The notes under the pieces were generated by a model. It was not told the origin of the DNA. It ran no database searches and saw only the letters and a program-made list of their open reading frames with translations. From assembly GCA_002067755.1 (NCBI GenBank), contig MVQH01000071.1, positions 1 to 63,960 of the forward strand: a DNA stretch of 63,960 bases, given 5' to 3'. This document shows, one piece after another, positions 1-9,703 of the stretch (position 1 is its first letter; each line of letters begins with the position of its first letter). The translations under genes were made by a program, and so were the position numbers. Source of the stretch: Methanosaeta sp. PtaB.Bin018. GTDB taxonomy: Archaea > Halobacteriota > Methanosarcinia > Methanotrichales > Methanotrichaceae.

Positions 1-1
1 T

Positions 2-1165
2 GAGGACGAGGTCTATTGGGTGACCTGTGGCGGAACAACGCCGCTGGATGTGAAGCTAGCCCTGAGGCCAACGAGTGAGACCGCGATTTATCCGATGTTC
101 AAACTCTGGATAAGGTCGCATGCAGATCTGCCCTTGAGGATCTATCAGATCGTCAATACCTTCCGCTACGAGACCAAGCACACAAGGCCCCTCATCCGTC
201 TGCGTGAGATCACATCCTTCAAGGAGGCCCATACTGTGCACGCTACATGGGAAGAGGCGGCAGAGCAGGTGGAGGTGGCCATTCAAAGGTATTCGGAGTT
301 CTACAGGCGTCTTGCCATTCCATTCCTGGTAAGCAGGCGTCCCAGTTGGGACAAGTTCCCAGGTGCGGATTACACGACTGCGATCGATGTTATCATGCCC
401 GACGGCAGGACGCTGCAGGTTGGCACAGCCCATCACCTGGGATCTACGTTTGCCAGGACCTATGAGATAACCTACGAAGCTGAGAATGGTGAGCAGAAGC
501 TTGTCAACCAGACCTGCTACGGCATCTCAGAGCGCTGCATTGCGGCTCTTATCTCAGTGCACGGGGACGAGAGGGGCCTTGTCCTGCCTTGGGTTGTGGC
601 ACCCACGCAGGTAGTGATAGTGCCGATTCTTTTGGGCGACAAGGAGAAGGTCTTGAATGTCTGCCGCGATCTGAAGCAGAAGCTTGCGGCTGCACAGTTC
701 CGTGTGCAGCTCGACACCAGCGACGAGCGACCTGGCGCCAAGTTCTACAGATGGGAGATGAAGGGCGTTCCCATTCGCCTGGAGGTAGGGCCAAGGGACA
801 TAGAGAGGGGCGTGGTGACGATGGCACGCCGCGATGGAGTGAAGGTCGCTCTGCCAATTGATGGCCTTGAAAAGTCTCTGATCGTGCAGGCGGAGGGGCT
901 TCAGGCTGCCATCTACAACAAGGCAAGGCTGTTTGCAGAGAGTAAAGTCAAGGAAGCTTCCAGTGTTGCAGAGGCGAAGGAGATGACGAAGTTCGGCGTG
1001 GCTCTGGTGCCATGGTGTGGCGAGGTGGACTGCGGCCACCAGCTGGAGGACCTGGTTGAAGCGAACCTGCTGGGAGAGCCGCAATATCAGAGCTTCACAG
1101 AGGCTGCCTGTGCCGTTTGCGGAGCGAAGACCACCAAACGCACCTACATGGCAAGGCAGTACTGA
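2..1165 (+). CDS. proS: Prolyl-tRNA synthetase, 3' part (5' end outside window)
   Basis: Charges tRNA-Pro with proline in the cytoplasm. The frame is open from base 2, so the gene is cut by the window edge and about 387 residues are visible. They carry class II motif 2 ([17 protein letters not shown]) and the following TSFKEAHT stretch. A long C-terminal extension is typical of the archaeal/eukaryotic-type enzyme, with CGEVDCG and CAVCGAK cysteine motifs (zinc-ribbon-like), ending in the aromatic tail RQY usual for the family. A GTG at 20 is not the real start because the frame reads through it in conserved sequence. The stop lies 2 bases before mfnD, so the two are probably cotranscribed. 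Confidence 0.95.
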   Translation, partial: EDEVYWVTCGGTTPLDVKLALRPTSETAIYPMFKLWIRSHADLPLRIYQIVNTFRYETKHTRPLIRLREITSFKEAHTVHATWEEAAEQVEVAIQRYSEFYRRLAIPFLVSRRPSWDKFPGADYTTAIDVIMPDGRTLQVGTAHHLGSTFARTYEITYEAENGEQKLVNQTCYGISERCIAALISVHGDERGLVLPWVVAPTQVVIVPILLGDKEKVLNVCRDLKQKLAAAQFRVQLDTSDERPGAKFYRWEMKGVPIRLEVGPRDIERGVVTMARRDGVKVALPIDGLEKSLIVQAEGLQAAIYNKARLFAESKVKEASSVAEAKEMTKFGVALVPWCGEVDCGHQLEDLVEANLLGEPQYQSFTEAACAVCGAKTTKRTYMARQY

Positions 1166-1167
1166 GC

Positions 1168-2082
1168 ATGAGGATCCTGGTTGCTGAGTACGCCTCCGCC
1201 TTGGGCCTGGGCGGCACCTGCGAGCTGGAGGGCAGGGCCATGCTCGCCGCGCTGGTGAGGAGCTTCGTGAATTGCGGCCATGAGGTGGTCTACCCCACCT
1301 CCGGGCCGATGATCGGAGCAGGGCGCGGCTACATCGTGGACCGGCCGGAGGAGTTCGAGGAGATCCTGGAGGCGGTGAAGGTGGACGCCGGCCTGCTGAT
1401 CGCCCCGGACGGGCTGCAGCCGCGCCTCCTGAAGATCATGGAGAATAATACTGTCAACCTGGGCAGCAGCCCTGACACTGCCCGCATCTGCGCTGATAAG
1501 CTGCGATGCACATCTGTGCTCTCTGCTGCGGGCGTGCCCGTTGCTGAGATCGTGGCATTTCCAGAACCATGTGATAAGGGCTGCCACCGCTATGTCGTGA
1601 AGCCCAGAATGGGCTGCGGCTCTGAGGGGGTGCGCATCACCTCATTCGTTCAGGCAGGCTCCACACAGATCGTCACCCGCTACTATGAGGGCCTGCATCT
1701 CTCCGCCAGCTTCATCGTTGGCAAAGAGGGCTTTTTGCCCTTGACCGTCAATCGGCAGCTCATCGAGTTCGAAGGGGAGAGCATGAGCTACCAAGGGAGC
1801 CAGGTGCCCTACAACACGCCCCGTGCAACAGAGATCTGGGAGGCGGCAAAGAAGGCCGCCAGGGCCCTTGGCCTGCGAGGGTACGCAGGCATCGACTTTG
1901 TGCTGGGGGATCTGCCCCGGGCGGTGGATGTGAACGCCAGGCCTACGACGTCCATAATCGGGATCACGCGCGTGATGAGGGAGGAGATCGGAGAGCTGAT
2001 GCTGGCAGCGCGGTTTGGAGGGATGCCGAAGAAGGTGCGCGTCGATGGGGAGTATACATTCAAAAAGGCAGATCTTCTCTAA
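1168..2082 (+). CDS. mfnD: Tyramine--L-glutamate ligase, ATP-grasp (methanofuran biosynthesis)
   Basis: MfnD couples glutamate to tyramine using ATP, an early step in making the methanofuran C1 carrier. The 304-residue product opens MRILVAEYASALGLGGT. It has the ATP-grasp layout: VVKPRMGCGSEGVRI in the ATP-binding subdomain and DVNARPTTS as the metal-binding end of the fold, with GYAGIDFVL just before. An in-frame start at 1117 would overlap proS by 49 bases and add unconserved residues, so ATG 1168, two bases after the proS stop, is chosen. Other ATP-grasp ligases are possible, but the N-terminus and length fit MfnD best. Downstream at 2083-2100 a G-run followed by T5 may end transcription. 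Confidence 0.85.
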   Translation: MRILVAEYASALGLGGTCELEGRAMLAALVRSFVNCGHEVVYPTSGPMIGAGRGYIVDRPEEFEEILEAVKVDAGLLIAPDGLQPRLLKIMENNTVNLGSSPDTARICADKLRCTSVLSAAGVPVAEIVAFPEPCDKGCHRYVVKPRMGCGSEGVRITSFVQAGSTQIVTRYYEGLHLSASFIVGKEGFLPLTVNRQLIEFEGESMSYQGSQVPYNTPRATEIWEAAKKAARALGLRGYAGIDFVLGDLPRAVDVNARPTTSIIGITRVMREEIGELMLAARFGGMPKKVRVDGEYTFKKADLL

Positions 2083-2125
2083 AAAATAGGGGGTTTTTGT
2101 TTACAGTTTACCTGAAGAGAAGAGT

Positions 2126-2242
2126 TTAGTGGCAGCAATGGTGATCATGTTTATGATCAGCATCATGGATATGTTCGTGGGTATGCATTTTGCCGTTGTG
2201 CTCGTGGGAATGCTCGTGTTTATCATGGGTGTGACAACACAT
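2126..2242 (-). CDS. 38-residue His/Cys-rich metal-binding micro-protein (new)
   Basis: A 38-codon gene read from ATG 2242 to TAA 2126. It begins MCCHTHDKHEHSHEH and ends HKHDHHCCH, with 15 His and 4 Cys, most others being Asp, Glu or Lys. The composition is nearly symmetrical, with CCH at both ends. A perfect ribosome site (AGGAGGTGA, 2249-2257) sits 6 bases before the ATG, and a TATA box with purine-rich BRE lies about 45 bases upstream. This strongly suggests a real gene rather than chance. It has no signal peptide or membrane segment, so it is probably cytoplasmic. I infer binding or storage of Ni, Co or Zn, all heavily used by methanogens. I recognise no named family. An opposite-strand frame at 2129-2314 is its shadow. 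Confidence 0.72.
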   Translation of the reverse strand: MCCHTHDKHEHSHEHNGKMHTHEHIHDADHKHDHHCCH

Positions 2243-2284
2243 TCGAATTCACCTCCTGATCAGATCTTTTATTGTAAGTTTTAC

Positions 2285-2301
2285 TATATATTGTTTTTCC
2301 T
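2285..2301 (-). promoter_or_regulatory. TATA box and BRE of the His/Cys-rich micro-protein gene
   Basis: On the minus strand GAAAAACAATATATAG places an A-rich BRE directly before a TATA box (TATATA at 2285-2290). Transcription would start about 25 bases downstream, near 2262, leaving a short leader that contains AGGAGGTGA at 2249-2257. No operator-like inverted repeat was seen. Confidence 0.55.
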
Positions 2302-2567
2302 CTGCCAATTCTGAGTTTGAAGGTATGTATTTAGAAAAATAAGATTCAATTTGTAGCAAAATTTTGAACCAATGATATAATTCTTAAACGAACTGATTTT
2401 TCAGAGATTAAGATGTAACAATAATTCGTAGGATATGCCCTAACCGCCATACATCAGCCATGTGATATGAAAATGATTCCCATCCATCTTAGCCCCATTT
2501 TCATGCTCATGGGTGCCCAAACGGGCATGAAAGTTTAGCTCAGCAAAGTGGCAGCTGCAAAAAAAAG

Positions 2568-2972
2568 TTATGCTATCTGTTTTCCTGCAGCAGGTCCCCA
2601 CATGGCGTTATAGATCTCAGTGACCTTGACCATGACGCAGCTCTTCGCAGGCAGCTTGTTGTTGATGCCATGCACCCAGCTCCTCATCTGCTCGAAGGGT
2701 TCGCCCTCTTTGCAGACGGTGACGTTGCCCTTGATCTGGAAGGACTTCTTCGTCTCGCCATTGTAGCACAGGATGGAGATCTTTGGATTCTCAGCCAGGT
2801 TCTGAGCTGTCTTGTAAAAGAAGTTATCAGCGATCATTATGTTCTCGTCGTCAACGACCTTCAGCAACCCAACAAAGACGACGTTGGGAACTCCTGATTT
2901 GCTAGCAGTCGCTATCGGAACGGGCTTTTGCTTCTCCAAGGTCTCCCTCACATCAGGTGGCATCTTCACCAT
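2568..2972 (-). CDS. Pyridoxamine 5'-phosphate oxidase-like FMN-binding protein
   Basis: A 134-residue protein of the split-barrel flavin-binding superfamily. The pattern PVPIATASKSGVPNVVFVG, a middle IMIADNFFYKTAQNLAENPK and ISILCYN fits the small FMN-binding proteins annotated as PNPOx-like. The exact reaction cannot be read from sequence; members bind FMN, F420 or heme. The stop is followed within about 10 bases by an eight-T run on its own strand (2561-2568 region), a typical archaeal U-tract terminator. The gene is separated from cfbB by only 25 bases on the same strand and may be transcribed from the cfb operon. The 2302-2567 stretch before the next gene is AT-rich and holds no supported gene. 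Confidence 0.8.
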   Translation of the reverse strand: MVKMPPDVRETLEKQKPVPIATASKSGVPNVVFVGLLKVVDDENIMIADNFFYKTAQNLAENPKISILCYNGETKKSFQIKGNVTVCKEGEPFEQMRSWVHGINNKLPAKSCVMVKVTEIYNAMWGPAAGKQIA

Positions 2973-2997
2973 TCAAATCACCTTGATATGATAAAAG

Positions 2998-4386
2998 TCA
3001 AGCCTCCGATAAATACTTGCGCGTGGCTTTGATGAAGTTCGAGGGGAAGCCCCTGAAAGACGCACTGTGGATGTGCGAGTAGCTGGCCACCATGTTTCCC
3101 TCTGCCACGCCGTCCCAGCCTTCTTTTATTCCAGTTCCGCGCACAAGTCGGATGGCATAGTCCACCTTTCCATCCATCAAGATCTCCGAGTGGTGAAACT
3201 CGTGGCCCATGATCGGCTCGCCTGCAGGCCCGAGAGGGCATGCTCTTGCGAGGCTTCCATGCACGTAGCTGACCACCCGAACGCACCCGCGCCGGACTCT
3301 TCCTGGAATCAGGCCGACCATCTCCTGCCGCTCTCCATCCCAATCGATCTCCCTTGCAAGGTACATCAGTCCACCGCACTCGGCGTATATTGGCAAATCC
3401 CGTTCATGTGCCTTTTCCAATGACCGCCGCATCCTCTCGTTCTGGGAGAGTTCGCGAGCATAAAGCTCAGGATAACCTCCGCCGATGTATATCCCGTCAA
3501 CCTTCGGCAGGCAAGGGTCATGCACAGGGCTGAAAGGCACGACCTTTGCTCCGGAAAGCTCCATGAGCTCCAGGTTGTCGCGATAGTAAAAGTTGAATGC
3601 CTCGTCCATGGCCACGCCGATGCGGACGCCTCTTCCAAGATCGCTCTTGCGGTAGAGGTCTTCTGAGACCTCCATCAGAGGTTCCGCCTCCCGCGCAATC
3701 TCCAAGATACTATCCAGGTCCAGACCTTCATTTACGATCTCGCGGATCCTAACAAGCCGCTCCTCGAACCCTTCGTGCCGCGTCTTGCCCTCTAATACGG
3801 GAACCAGGCCCAGATGGCGCATCGCCAGATGCATATCATCGTCGCGCCGGATGACTCCGACGACTTTTATGCCTGCATAACGCTCGATCTCAGCTCTAGC
3901 TTTTTCAGCATGCCTCTCACTCCCTACCTTGTTTAAGATGACGCCCTTGAACTGAACATCCGGATCGAAGTCCATGTAGCCCTTCACAAGCGCCGCACAG
4001 CTTCGCGTAATGCTGCGGGCATCGACCACGAATATAACCGGAGTCTTGAGCATCTTCGCGATCTGGGCAGTGCTGCCAAGGTCGCCATCGTAGCCCTCGT
4101 AAAGGCCACGCACACCCTCGATCACTGAAATGTCGGCGCCCTCGGCCGCATGGGCGTAGACCTCCCGGATCGCTGCAGGCCGCATGAGGTATCCGTCCAG
4201 GTTGCGACAGCTCCTACCCGTAATCCAGGTGTGGTAGCTGGGATCTATGTAGTCCATGGCCACCTTAAAGGGCTGGACTTCAAGATCGCGGTTGCGCAGG
4301 GCAGAGAGCAGGCCTGCTACAATGGTTGTCTTGCCGCTGGAGCTCCTGTCTCCAGCAAGCAGAATGCGTGGGCAGTTGGCATTCAT
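2998..4386 (-). CDS. cfbB: Ni-sirohydrochlorin a,c-diamide synthase (coenzyme F430)
   Basis: CbiA-family amidotransferase of 462 residues. It has an N-terminal P-loop domain (ILLAGDRSSSGKTTI) and a C-terminal triad-type glutaminase domain with the nucleophile in YAECGGLMYL and a terminal HSEILM/SHIHSASF histidine region. CfbB amidates the a and c acetate side chains of Ni-sirohydrochlorin. CobB/CbiA of cobalamin synthesis is very similar, but the gene lies 26 bases downstream of cfbC, the F430 reductase component, which favours F430. ATG 4386 is preferred over TTG 4395 because GGGAG lies 9 bases before it. Confidence 0.85.
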   Translation of the reverse strand: MNANCPRILLAGDRSSSGKTTIVAGLLSALRNRDLEVQPFKVAMDYIDPSYHTWITGRSCRNLDGYLMRPAAIREVYAHAAEGADISVIEGVRGLYEGYDGDLGSTAQIAKMLKTPVIFVVDARSITRSCAALVKGYMDFDPDVQFKGVILNKVGSERHAEKARAEIERYAGIKVVGVIRRDDDMHLAMRHLGLVPVLEGKTRHEGFEERLVRIREIVNEGLDLDSILEIAREAEPLMEVSEDLYRKSDLGRGVRIGVAMDEAFNFYYRDNLELMELSGAKVVPFSPVHDPCLPKVDGIYIGGGYPELYARELSQNERMRRSLEKAHERDLPIYAECGGLMYLAREIDWDGERQEMVGLIPGRVRRGCVRVVSYVHGSLARACPLGPAGEPIMGHEFHHSEILMDGKVDYAIRLVRGTGIKEGWDGVAEGNMVASYSHIHSASFRGFPSNFIKATRKYLSEA

Positions 4387-4412
4387 ATCATTCAACTCCC
4401 AAGCCTTTTTTT

Positions 4413-5207
4413 TCAGGCTCTGGTCAGCTCCATGAGCCGCTCGTCAGTCAAAGGCTCTGGGATGGCGGGCTTTCCAACAGACATGATATCCCTGGCCAAG
4501 GCGCGGTAAACATCCGCGATCTGAGAGGCTGGCGCGCCCTCGATGACAGTTACCGCCAGTCGCTCGCATTTCTGCACAATTGGATCTTTGGGAATGAAGG
4601 CAACCATGCGGCTCTTCAGCTCCCTGGCAAAGCTCTCCACGATCTCGCGCTCGCCCGCTGCCTCACGCGAGTTGCATATAACTCCTGCGAGGGGCGTGTT
4701 CAGGCGGCGCAGGCCCTTGCAGATGTTGTTGCCAGCATACAGGGGCATGTACTCTCCGGATGTGATGATGTAGGCCTGGCTGACCAGCCCCTTCCTGATT
4801 GGTGCAGAGAAGCCGCCGCAGACTATGTCTCCAGGTACATCGTAGAGCACGAGATCGACCTCCTCCATGGCCCTGGAGACCTTGCGCAAGAAATCGATGG
4901 CCACAATTATTCCTCGGCCAGCGCAGCCAACGCCAGGCTCCGGCCCCCCCACCTCGATGCATTTCACACCCTTGTATCCTGAAAACACAACGTCTTTCTC
5001 TTTGATCTCCCCGCCTCGCTGGATGAGGTCCATCATGGTCGGGATCCGCCTACCCACCAGGGTAATGCTCGAGTCGCTCTTCGGATCGCAGCCAACAACC
5101 AGCACCCTGTGGCCTTCTTCGGCGCAAGCCGCGGCGATATTCGAAGCGGTGCACGACTTGCCGATACCACCTTTGCCGTATATCGCAACGTGTTTAATGG
5201 ATGACAT
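4413..5207 (-). CDS. cfbC: NifH-like reductase component of Ni-sirohydrochlorin a,c-diamide cyclase
   Basis: A 264-residue NifH/BchL-type ATPase. The P-loop YGKGGIGKS is at residues 10-18. The two [4Fe-4S] ligand cysteines of the homodimer are in [12 protein letters not shown] and [10 protein letters not shown]. CfbC passes electrons in an ATP-driven way to CfbD for reductive cyclisation of Ni-sirohydrochlorin a,c-diamide. Nitrogenase NifH shares these motifs, but the length, sequence and cfbB neighbour point to F430; cfbD and cfbE are not in this window. The start region overlaps the annotated frame of the divergent S-layer gene, so the promoter must lie in or near that gene's 5' end. Confidence 0.9.
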   Translation of the reverse strand: MSSIKHVAIYGKGGIGKSCTASNIAAACAEEGHRVLVVGCDPKSDSSITLVGRRIPTMMDLIQRGGEIKEKDVVFSGYKGVKCIEVGGPEPGVGCAGRGIIVAIDFLRKVSRAMEEVDLVLYDVPGDIVCGGFSAPIRKGLVSQAYIITSGEYMPLYAGNNICKGLRRLNTPLAGVICNSREAAGEREIVESFARELKSRMVAFIPKDPIVQKCERLAVTVIEGAPASQIADVYRALARDIMSVGKPAIPEPLTDERLMELTRA

Positions 5208-7939
5208 CTAACTCCGCTCCGCTGTTGGTCAGCCATAGGATATACAGCTTATCCAGGATTCATTCAAAAAAGAGGTGTTCGAGGATCAGAATTATTTGGG
5301 CCATCGCGGCAGCCGCGATTTTTGCCCTGCTCTTGGCACTTCCTGTGCTTGTGCCAGGCGTCTTCGCTCAGGATGCAGTGGAGTCAGCCTATGTGCGAGG
5401 CCATATTAGCAACGGCGATGGTATCTGGCGCGCAGACGACTTTGGCTGGTTTTACTACGATCTGGACATGGATCAAGGGGGAGAGCAGCTCCAAATAGAT
5501 ATGGATGGCCGCCTGGCAGATAAAAACAAGATCGTTTACTCGTCCAAAACATGGTCCAAGCCATTCGATTATGAGCCCTGGGGAAGCTACACGGCCGTGG
5601 CATTCCTGGGAAGGCTTTTCCTGGCAGGTTATCCGAAGAGCTCCTTCACCGAAGAGGTCAGCGAGCTGGGAAAAGGCGTGCTTAGAGAGGTACTTCTGGA
5701 TGAGAAACAGTCATTCACTCTGAGCTATAACGCCACTTTGCCCCTACAAAACGGCTATGTCCTGACGGTCGAGGAGGTATCTGAGAAGAGCAATGTGGTG
5801 AACTTCGTTCTTTTGAAGGACGGAAAAACCATAGATTCAGCTATTGTGAGCATTGGCGGAACTTATGTTTACAAAATAGACGATGTCCCAGTGATTCTCG
5901 TCCACCTGTTCAATGCAATGAGCGGCGGAAAATCGGGTTTTGTCGAGGTAGACGGAATCTTCCAGATCAGCGACGAGCCTGCTATCAAGCTCTTTGAGGG
6001 TGGGAGGCTTGGATATTTGGAGCTCACAGATCTCTCCGAAGATGGATTCAAATTCCAGAATTACAAAGCCCTCTCCTTCACCAGAGATTCGGTGATCACA
6101 CTCACAAGCAGCCTTGCGATAGTAGTGATCGACAGCCCAAATCTCTACTATTATCCTGAAGGGGGCTTCTTCGATTACGGCCTTCATGAGATTCGCGGAC
6201 CTACATTTAGTGCCACTTCATTCATCCCAGTGAAACTTGGCGACTACAACTCTTCCACAATAGCCAGATGGAACGCCGGGAACTACAGCGGATTTTACTT
6301 TGATCCTGAGAAGGGTCTCGGCGACGAGACATTGGTCCTTTATAATGTTCATGGAAGAACTGTTCTTCCACCCTCCAGGCCAAAGGTCGATGAGACAAAC
6401 AGGACTGCATTCCAGGACGGATTTCAATATACCTCGTTTTTGCAGCCCAAAGAATTCGATTACAAGCCCTGGGGAAGCTATTTCGTCATGAGCTTCATGG
6501 GGATACAATGGTTCGCAGGATATGATTCCAGCCTTTTGGGAAAAAAGGCTACCAATAGCCTGCTAGAGCACGAGTACCTTGGCAGGGTGCTCATGGATAG
6601 CGAGATGCGAGGAATAGTGGTGGCAGGCAATTACTCTCTTGCGGAAGGGTATGTGATGCACATTCGTGATGTCGGTGACGACAGCATCTTCATTCAGCTT
6701 CTGAAAGACGGAATACAGGTGGACAGCTCAGTGGTCAAGTCCAATTCCACCTACGTTTACAAGAAGGATCTGGGCGACGTCGACGATCTGCCAATAATAC
6801 TGGTGCATGTCGACAATGTATTCGACGGTGGAGGGCAGCGATTCGCGACAATCGACGGCATCTTCCAGATCTCCGATGAGTATATCCTACCAGTGGAACC
6901 TGGCCTTGGCATGGGAGACATGGAGATCGTCTCCACCCAGCCCGGCGTCATCGTGATGGTCAACAATGATTACATCAACCTCAATCGCGACTCGAGCGTT
7001 GCAATTGGCCCTGGACTGAACATCAGGGTAGCGGATAACGATACCCTTCGATATTATCTGTACACCTCGGAGTACGTCGTTCCCAAGCCAAGCCCTCCCC
7101 AGATCTATCTGCCAGGCAATGTGACTTCACAGGCAAAGGCCAATTTCTCAATGATCGTTGAGGCGGCAGAGATCCGTCAGGTTACTGCAGACATCCTCAA
7201 CTCCAGCAATCTGACAATCTACTCAAGGGACATCACCCAACTTGCTCAGGGCTCGGGAGAGCGCTGGAGCTTCTCCTGGGACTGGAATCTCACAGCATTG
7301 CATCTGTCCGATGACGGGAGCATGGTTCTGGATGCGAACGGGGGGCCTGTGCCTGGCTTGCTCTACCTCAATTCGGCTTCTGCTCCTGTCCAGGTAGTCG
7401 TCACATTCGATCCCACGGGGCGAATTTCATCCATAACTGGCAGCAATCTTGCGTACTACGTCTCAGAGATTGCATACAGGAGACTCAATCTTTCAACAGA
7501 TTATGAGACCATGCTGGCCAATGAGACAGCTCGCAAGCAGTTCATAAAAATTGAGCTGGGAAAGAGCATGATTCAGTTCTTGAATGTCGTGGATGGAAGG
7601 CTCTTTTTTGGCGGATCCAATCATACATTGCAGGGCACACTGAATTCTCTGGAACCACATGCGATCAGGGTGAGCGTTCCACCCGGCAGATATGAGCTCA
7701 GGGTTAGGGTCGAGAACGCCGTCGACGCCATACAGATGTTTGGCGAGTACTTCAATGTGACAGCGCCCGTCACGACAAGGCTCGACGCGACCAATGCCAG
7801 CGACTCCATGTCTCGGGCTGCTGCCAATAAATCCATCATCGAGCCTGGTGAGGCGCCCTCCAAAAAAAGTGATGCCCCTGGGATCTTCATCGTGCTCGCC
7901 ACAATTTTTCTGATGGCACTGCTCAGGCGCAGAGGCTAA
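5201..7939 (+). CDS. S-layer protein with duplicated DUF1608 domain
   Basis: A secreted cell-envelope protein of up to 912 residues. After an Arg/Lys-rich start, a hydrophobic stretch ([20 protein letters not shown]) acts as signal sequence. Two homologous S-layer domains follow, marked by [20 protein letters not shown] and [20 protein letters not shown], each with a later [10 protein letters not shown] repeat. Many N-x-S/T sites suggest N-glycosylation. The C-terminus has a membrane anchor ([15 protein letters not shown]) and a basic RRRG tail. This is the Methanosarcina-type surface-lattice architecture. The start is uncertain: ATG 5201 overlaps cfbC by 7 bases and lacks a ribosome site, so translation may begin further in. 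Confidence 0.9.
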   Translation: MTSNSAPLLVSHRIYSLSRIHSKKRCSRIRIIWAIAAAAIFALLLALPVLVPGVFAQDAVESAYVRGHISNGDGIWRADDFGWFYYDLDMDQGGEQLQIDMDGRLADKNKIVYSSKTWSKPFDYEPWGSYTAVAFLGRLFLAGYPKSSFTEEVSELGKGVLREVLLDEKQSFTLSYNATLPLQNGYVLTVEEVSEKSNVVNFVLLKDGKTIDSAIVSIGGTYVYKIDDVPVILVHLFNAMSGGKSGFVEVDGIFQISDEPAIKLFEGGRLGYLELTDLSEDGFKFQNYKALSFTRDSVITLTSSLAIVVIDSPNLYYYPEGGFFDYGLHEIRGPTFSATSFIPVKLGDYNSSTIARWNAGNYSGFYFDPEKGLGDETLVLYNVHGRTVLPPSRPKVDETNRTAFQDGFQYTSFLQPKEFDYKPWGSYFVMSFMGIQWFAGYDSSLLGKKATNSLLEHEYLGRVLMDSEMRGIVVAGNYSLAEGYVMHIRDVGDDSIFIQLLKDGIQVDSSVVKSNSTYVYKKDLGDVDDLPIILVHVDNVFDGGGQRFATIDGIFQISDEYILPVEPGLGMGDMEIVSTQPGVIVMVNNDYINLNRDSSVAIGPGLNIRVADNDTLRYYLYTSEYVVPKPSPPQIYLPGNVTSQAKANFSMIVEAAEIRQVTADILNSSNLTIYSRDITQLAQGSGERWSFSWDWNLTALHLSDDGSMVLDANGGPVPGLLYLNSASAPVQVVVTFDPTGRISSITGSNLAYYVSEIAYRRLNLSTDYETMLANETARKQFIKIELGKSMIQFLNVVDGRLFFGGSNHTLQGTLNSLEPHAIRVSVPPGRYELRVRVENAVDAIQMFGEYFNVTAPVTTRLDATNASDSMSRAAANKSIIEPGEAPSKKSDAPGIFIVLATIFLMALLRRRG

Positions 7940-8487
7940 TTTTTCTCGTCACCGATTGCCCTCCTCACCGCCCTACCCAGTGCTGTGCACATGGCATCGA
8001 TCTTGCTTTTATCGTCCCCACCGTCAGCGCTAACGGCCAGCGTGAAATTTGCGCTTGTGGCAAGGGTTCGCAGAAGATGACTGAAATTCTCGAGCATCAT
8101 TCCACCCAGCTCCTTGTTCTGGAGTTGGAACTGGCTCCTGAAGCCTGGCTCGCCGAACCTGACGGCAACCTGCGCCACTGCCTGGCCAGATGGAACGATT
8201 GAGCTTCCAATGCCCCTCTTTATGACCTCACCAAGAGCGCGACCAAGGGTGATCCCCACATCCTCTGTGGTGTGGTGGTCACCAGTCTCCCGGTCGCCTC
8301 TTGCCTTGACTGCCAGATCAAAGCGGGCTCCCACAGCAAAGGCAAAAAGAATCTCATCAAGCATCTCGATTCCAGTCTCGATCTCGACCTTTCCGGATCC
8401 TTCGGGATCTACTGAGACCTCGATGCTGGTTTCTTTTGTCTCTCGCTTCTTTGATGCCAACATAACTCTTTGCTGCTTTCTCGACAT
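7936..8487 (-). CDS. Degenerate imidazoleglycerol-phosphate dehydratase (HisB) homologue
   Basis: A 183-residue HisB-fold protein. Preserved features are the N-terminal RETKETSIEV and the first metal motif DHHTTEDVGI. Several catalytic features of normal HisB are changed. The usual F-D-H-M-L is LDEIL, the RHG step is VGA, S-G-R-P is absent, and the second H-H-x-x-E metal motif aligns with DDKSKID. It may therefore not catalyse the dehydratase step in histidine synthesis, or do so with altered metal binding. Its 3' end overlaps the S-layer gene tail by 4 bases; purP is divergent. An internal ATG at 8463 is an alternative start. The family assignment is firm and the activity is doubtful. Confidence 0.8.
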   Translation of the reverse strand: MSRKQQRVMLASKKRETKETSIEVSVDPEGSGKVEIETGIEMLDEILFAFAVGARFDLAVKARGDRETGDHHTTEDVGITLGRALGEVIKRGIGSSIVPSGQAVAQVAVRFGEPGFRSQFQLQNKELGGMMLENFSHLLRTLATSANFTLAVSADGGDDKSKIDAMCTALGRAVRRAIGDEKN

Positions 8488-8581
8488 TTTTAAGTTAATC
8501 GATCCACTGCCCTGTGCCTCCGAAGAGCTTATCTACCTTCATCCCAACCTTTCAATTTCAAAGGCCACGAGGGTTAACACC

Positions 8582-9652
8582 ATGATCGCGAAAGAAGAGA
8601 TCCAGGAGATAATCAAAGGGTACGACAAAGATAATCTCACAATTGCTACAATCTGCTCACACAGCAGCCTGCAAATTTTTCATGGCGCGCGCCAGGAGGG
8701 CCTCAAGACCCTGGGCATCTGCATAGGACAGCCTCCAAAATTCTATGATGCCTTTCCCCTGGCGCGTCCTGACAAGTTCGTATGCGTTGAAAGCTACAAA
8801 GCTCTCCTGGATTATGCCGACGATCTGGTGGCTGAGAATTCAATCATCATACCCCACGGCTCGCTGGTAGAGTATCTTGGAATTGAGCGTTTCGAGTCCA
8901 TGGCAGTTCCCACGTTCGGCAATCGCCGCGTTCTGGCCTGGGAGAGCGACAGGGAGATGGAGCGCGAATGGCTGCTTCGGGCGGGCGTCAATGTTCCCAT
9001 GCGCTTTGAGAGAGCCGAGGACATCGACCGTCCGGTCATGGTAAAATACCACGGCGCAAAGGGCGGCCGGGGATTTTTCATCGCCAAGAACAAGGACGAG
9101 CTGCAATCCAAAATGAGAATGCATCAAAAGTACACAATTCAGGAGTTCATTTTAGGCACCAGATACTACATTCATTTCTTCTACTCGCCCATCAAGGAGG
9201 AAGGATATCGCCTTAGCAAGGGATCTTTGGAGATGCTGGGCATAGACAGGCGAGTTGAGTCCAATGCCGATGAGATCTTCAGGATCGGAAGTATGAATGA
9301 GCTGGCAGAGGCTGGCATCTATCCCAGCTTCGTGGTCACTGGCAATATGCCTCTGGTGCTTCGCGAATCGCTTCTTCCAAGAGCCTTTGAGCTTGGAGAG
9401 AGGGTGGTTGAGACCTCCCTGGAGCTCTTCGGAGGAATGATCGGCGCATTCAGCCTGGAGACCATCGTGACCGATGACCTGGAGTTCAAGGTCTTCGAGA
9501 TCTCGGCACGCATCGTCGCAGGCACCAATCTGTACATCAGCGGTTCGCCTTATTCAGATCTCGTCGAGCGCAATCTCTCCAATGGCAGGCGCATTGCTCA
9601 GGAGATCAAGATGGCCAATAAGCTCGACAGGCTAAGCGAGATCATAACTTGA
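8582..9652 (+). CDS. purP: 5-formaminoimidazole-4-carboxamide ribonucleotide synthetase
   Basis: PurP formylates AICAR to FAICAR using formate and ATP, replacing the folate-dependent PurH step in archaeal purine synthesis. The 356-residue product has the family N-terminus (IATICSHSSLQIFHGARQEGL), the ATP-grasp stretch VKYHGAKGGRGFF and the C-terminal EISARIVAGTNLYISGSPYS. ATG 8582 follows a GAGGG ribosome site. The open frame extends to 8114, but only antisense to the HisB homologue. AICAR is also the by-product of histidine synthesis, so the divergent HisB-like neighbour may be meaningful. Confidence 0.93.
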   Translation: MIAKEEIQEIIKGYDKDNLTIATICSHSSLQIFHGARQEGLKTLGICIGQPPKFYDAFPLARPDKFVCVESYKALLDYADDLVAENSIIIPHGSLVEYLGIERFESMAVPTFGNRRVLAWESDREMEREWLLRAGVNVPMRFERAEDIDRPVMVKYHGAKGGRGFFIAKNKDELQSKMRMHQKYTIQEFILGTRYYIHFFYSPIKEEGYRLSKGSLEMLGIDRRVESNADEIFRIGSMNELAEAGIYPSFVVTGNMPLVLRESLLPRAFELGERVVETSLELFGGMIGAFSLETIVTDDLEFKVFEISARIVAGTNLYISGSPYSDLVERNLSNGRRIAQEIKMANKLDRLSEIIT

Positions 9653-9703
9653 GAGAGACAATGTGAAGAAAGGCTTATCTTCGGAAGCTCACTGTAGAGC
9701 CTT

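Noticed and set aside
2129-2314. 61-codon plus-strand frame rich in Met and hydrophobic residues
   Set aside because: It is the reverse shadow of the His-codon-rich gene at 2126-2242 (antisense of CAT/CAC gives ATG/GTG) and lacks a ribosome site; the minus-strand gene has full expression signals.
4413-5207. Nitrogenase reductase NifH
   Set aside because: P-loop and cluster cysteines are shared, but no nif genes are nearby and the cfbB neighbour with F430 context fits CfbC.
8114-8581. N-terminal extension of purP
   Set aside because: It runs antisense through most of the HisB homologue, has low-complexity Ser/Thr/Pro sequence, and PurP homology starts at ATG 8582 behind a ribosome site.
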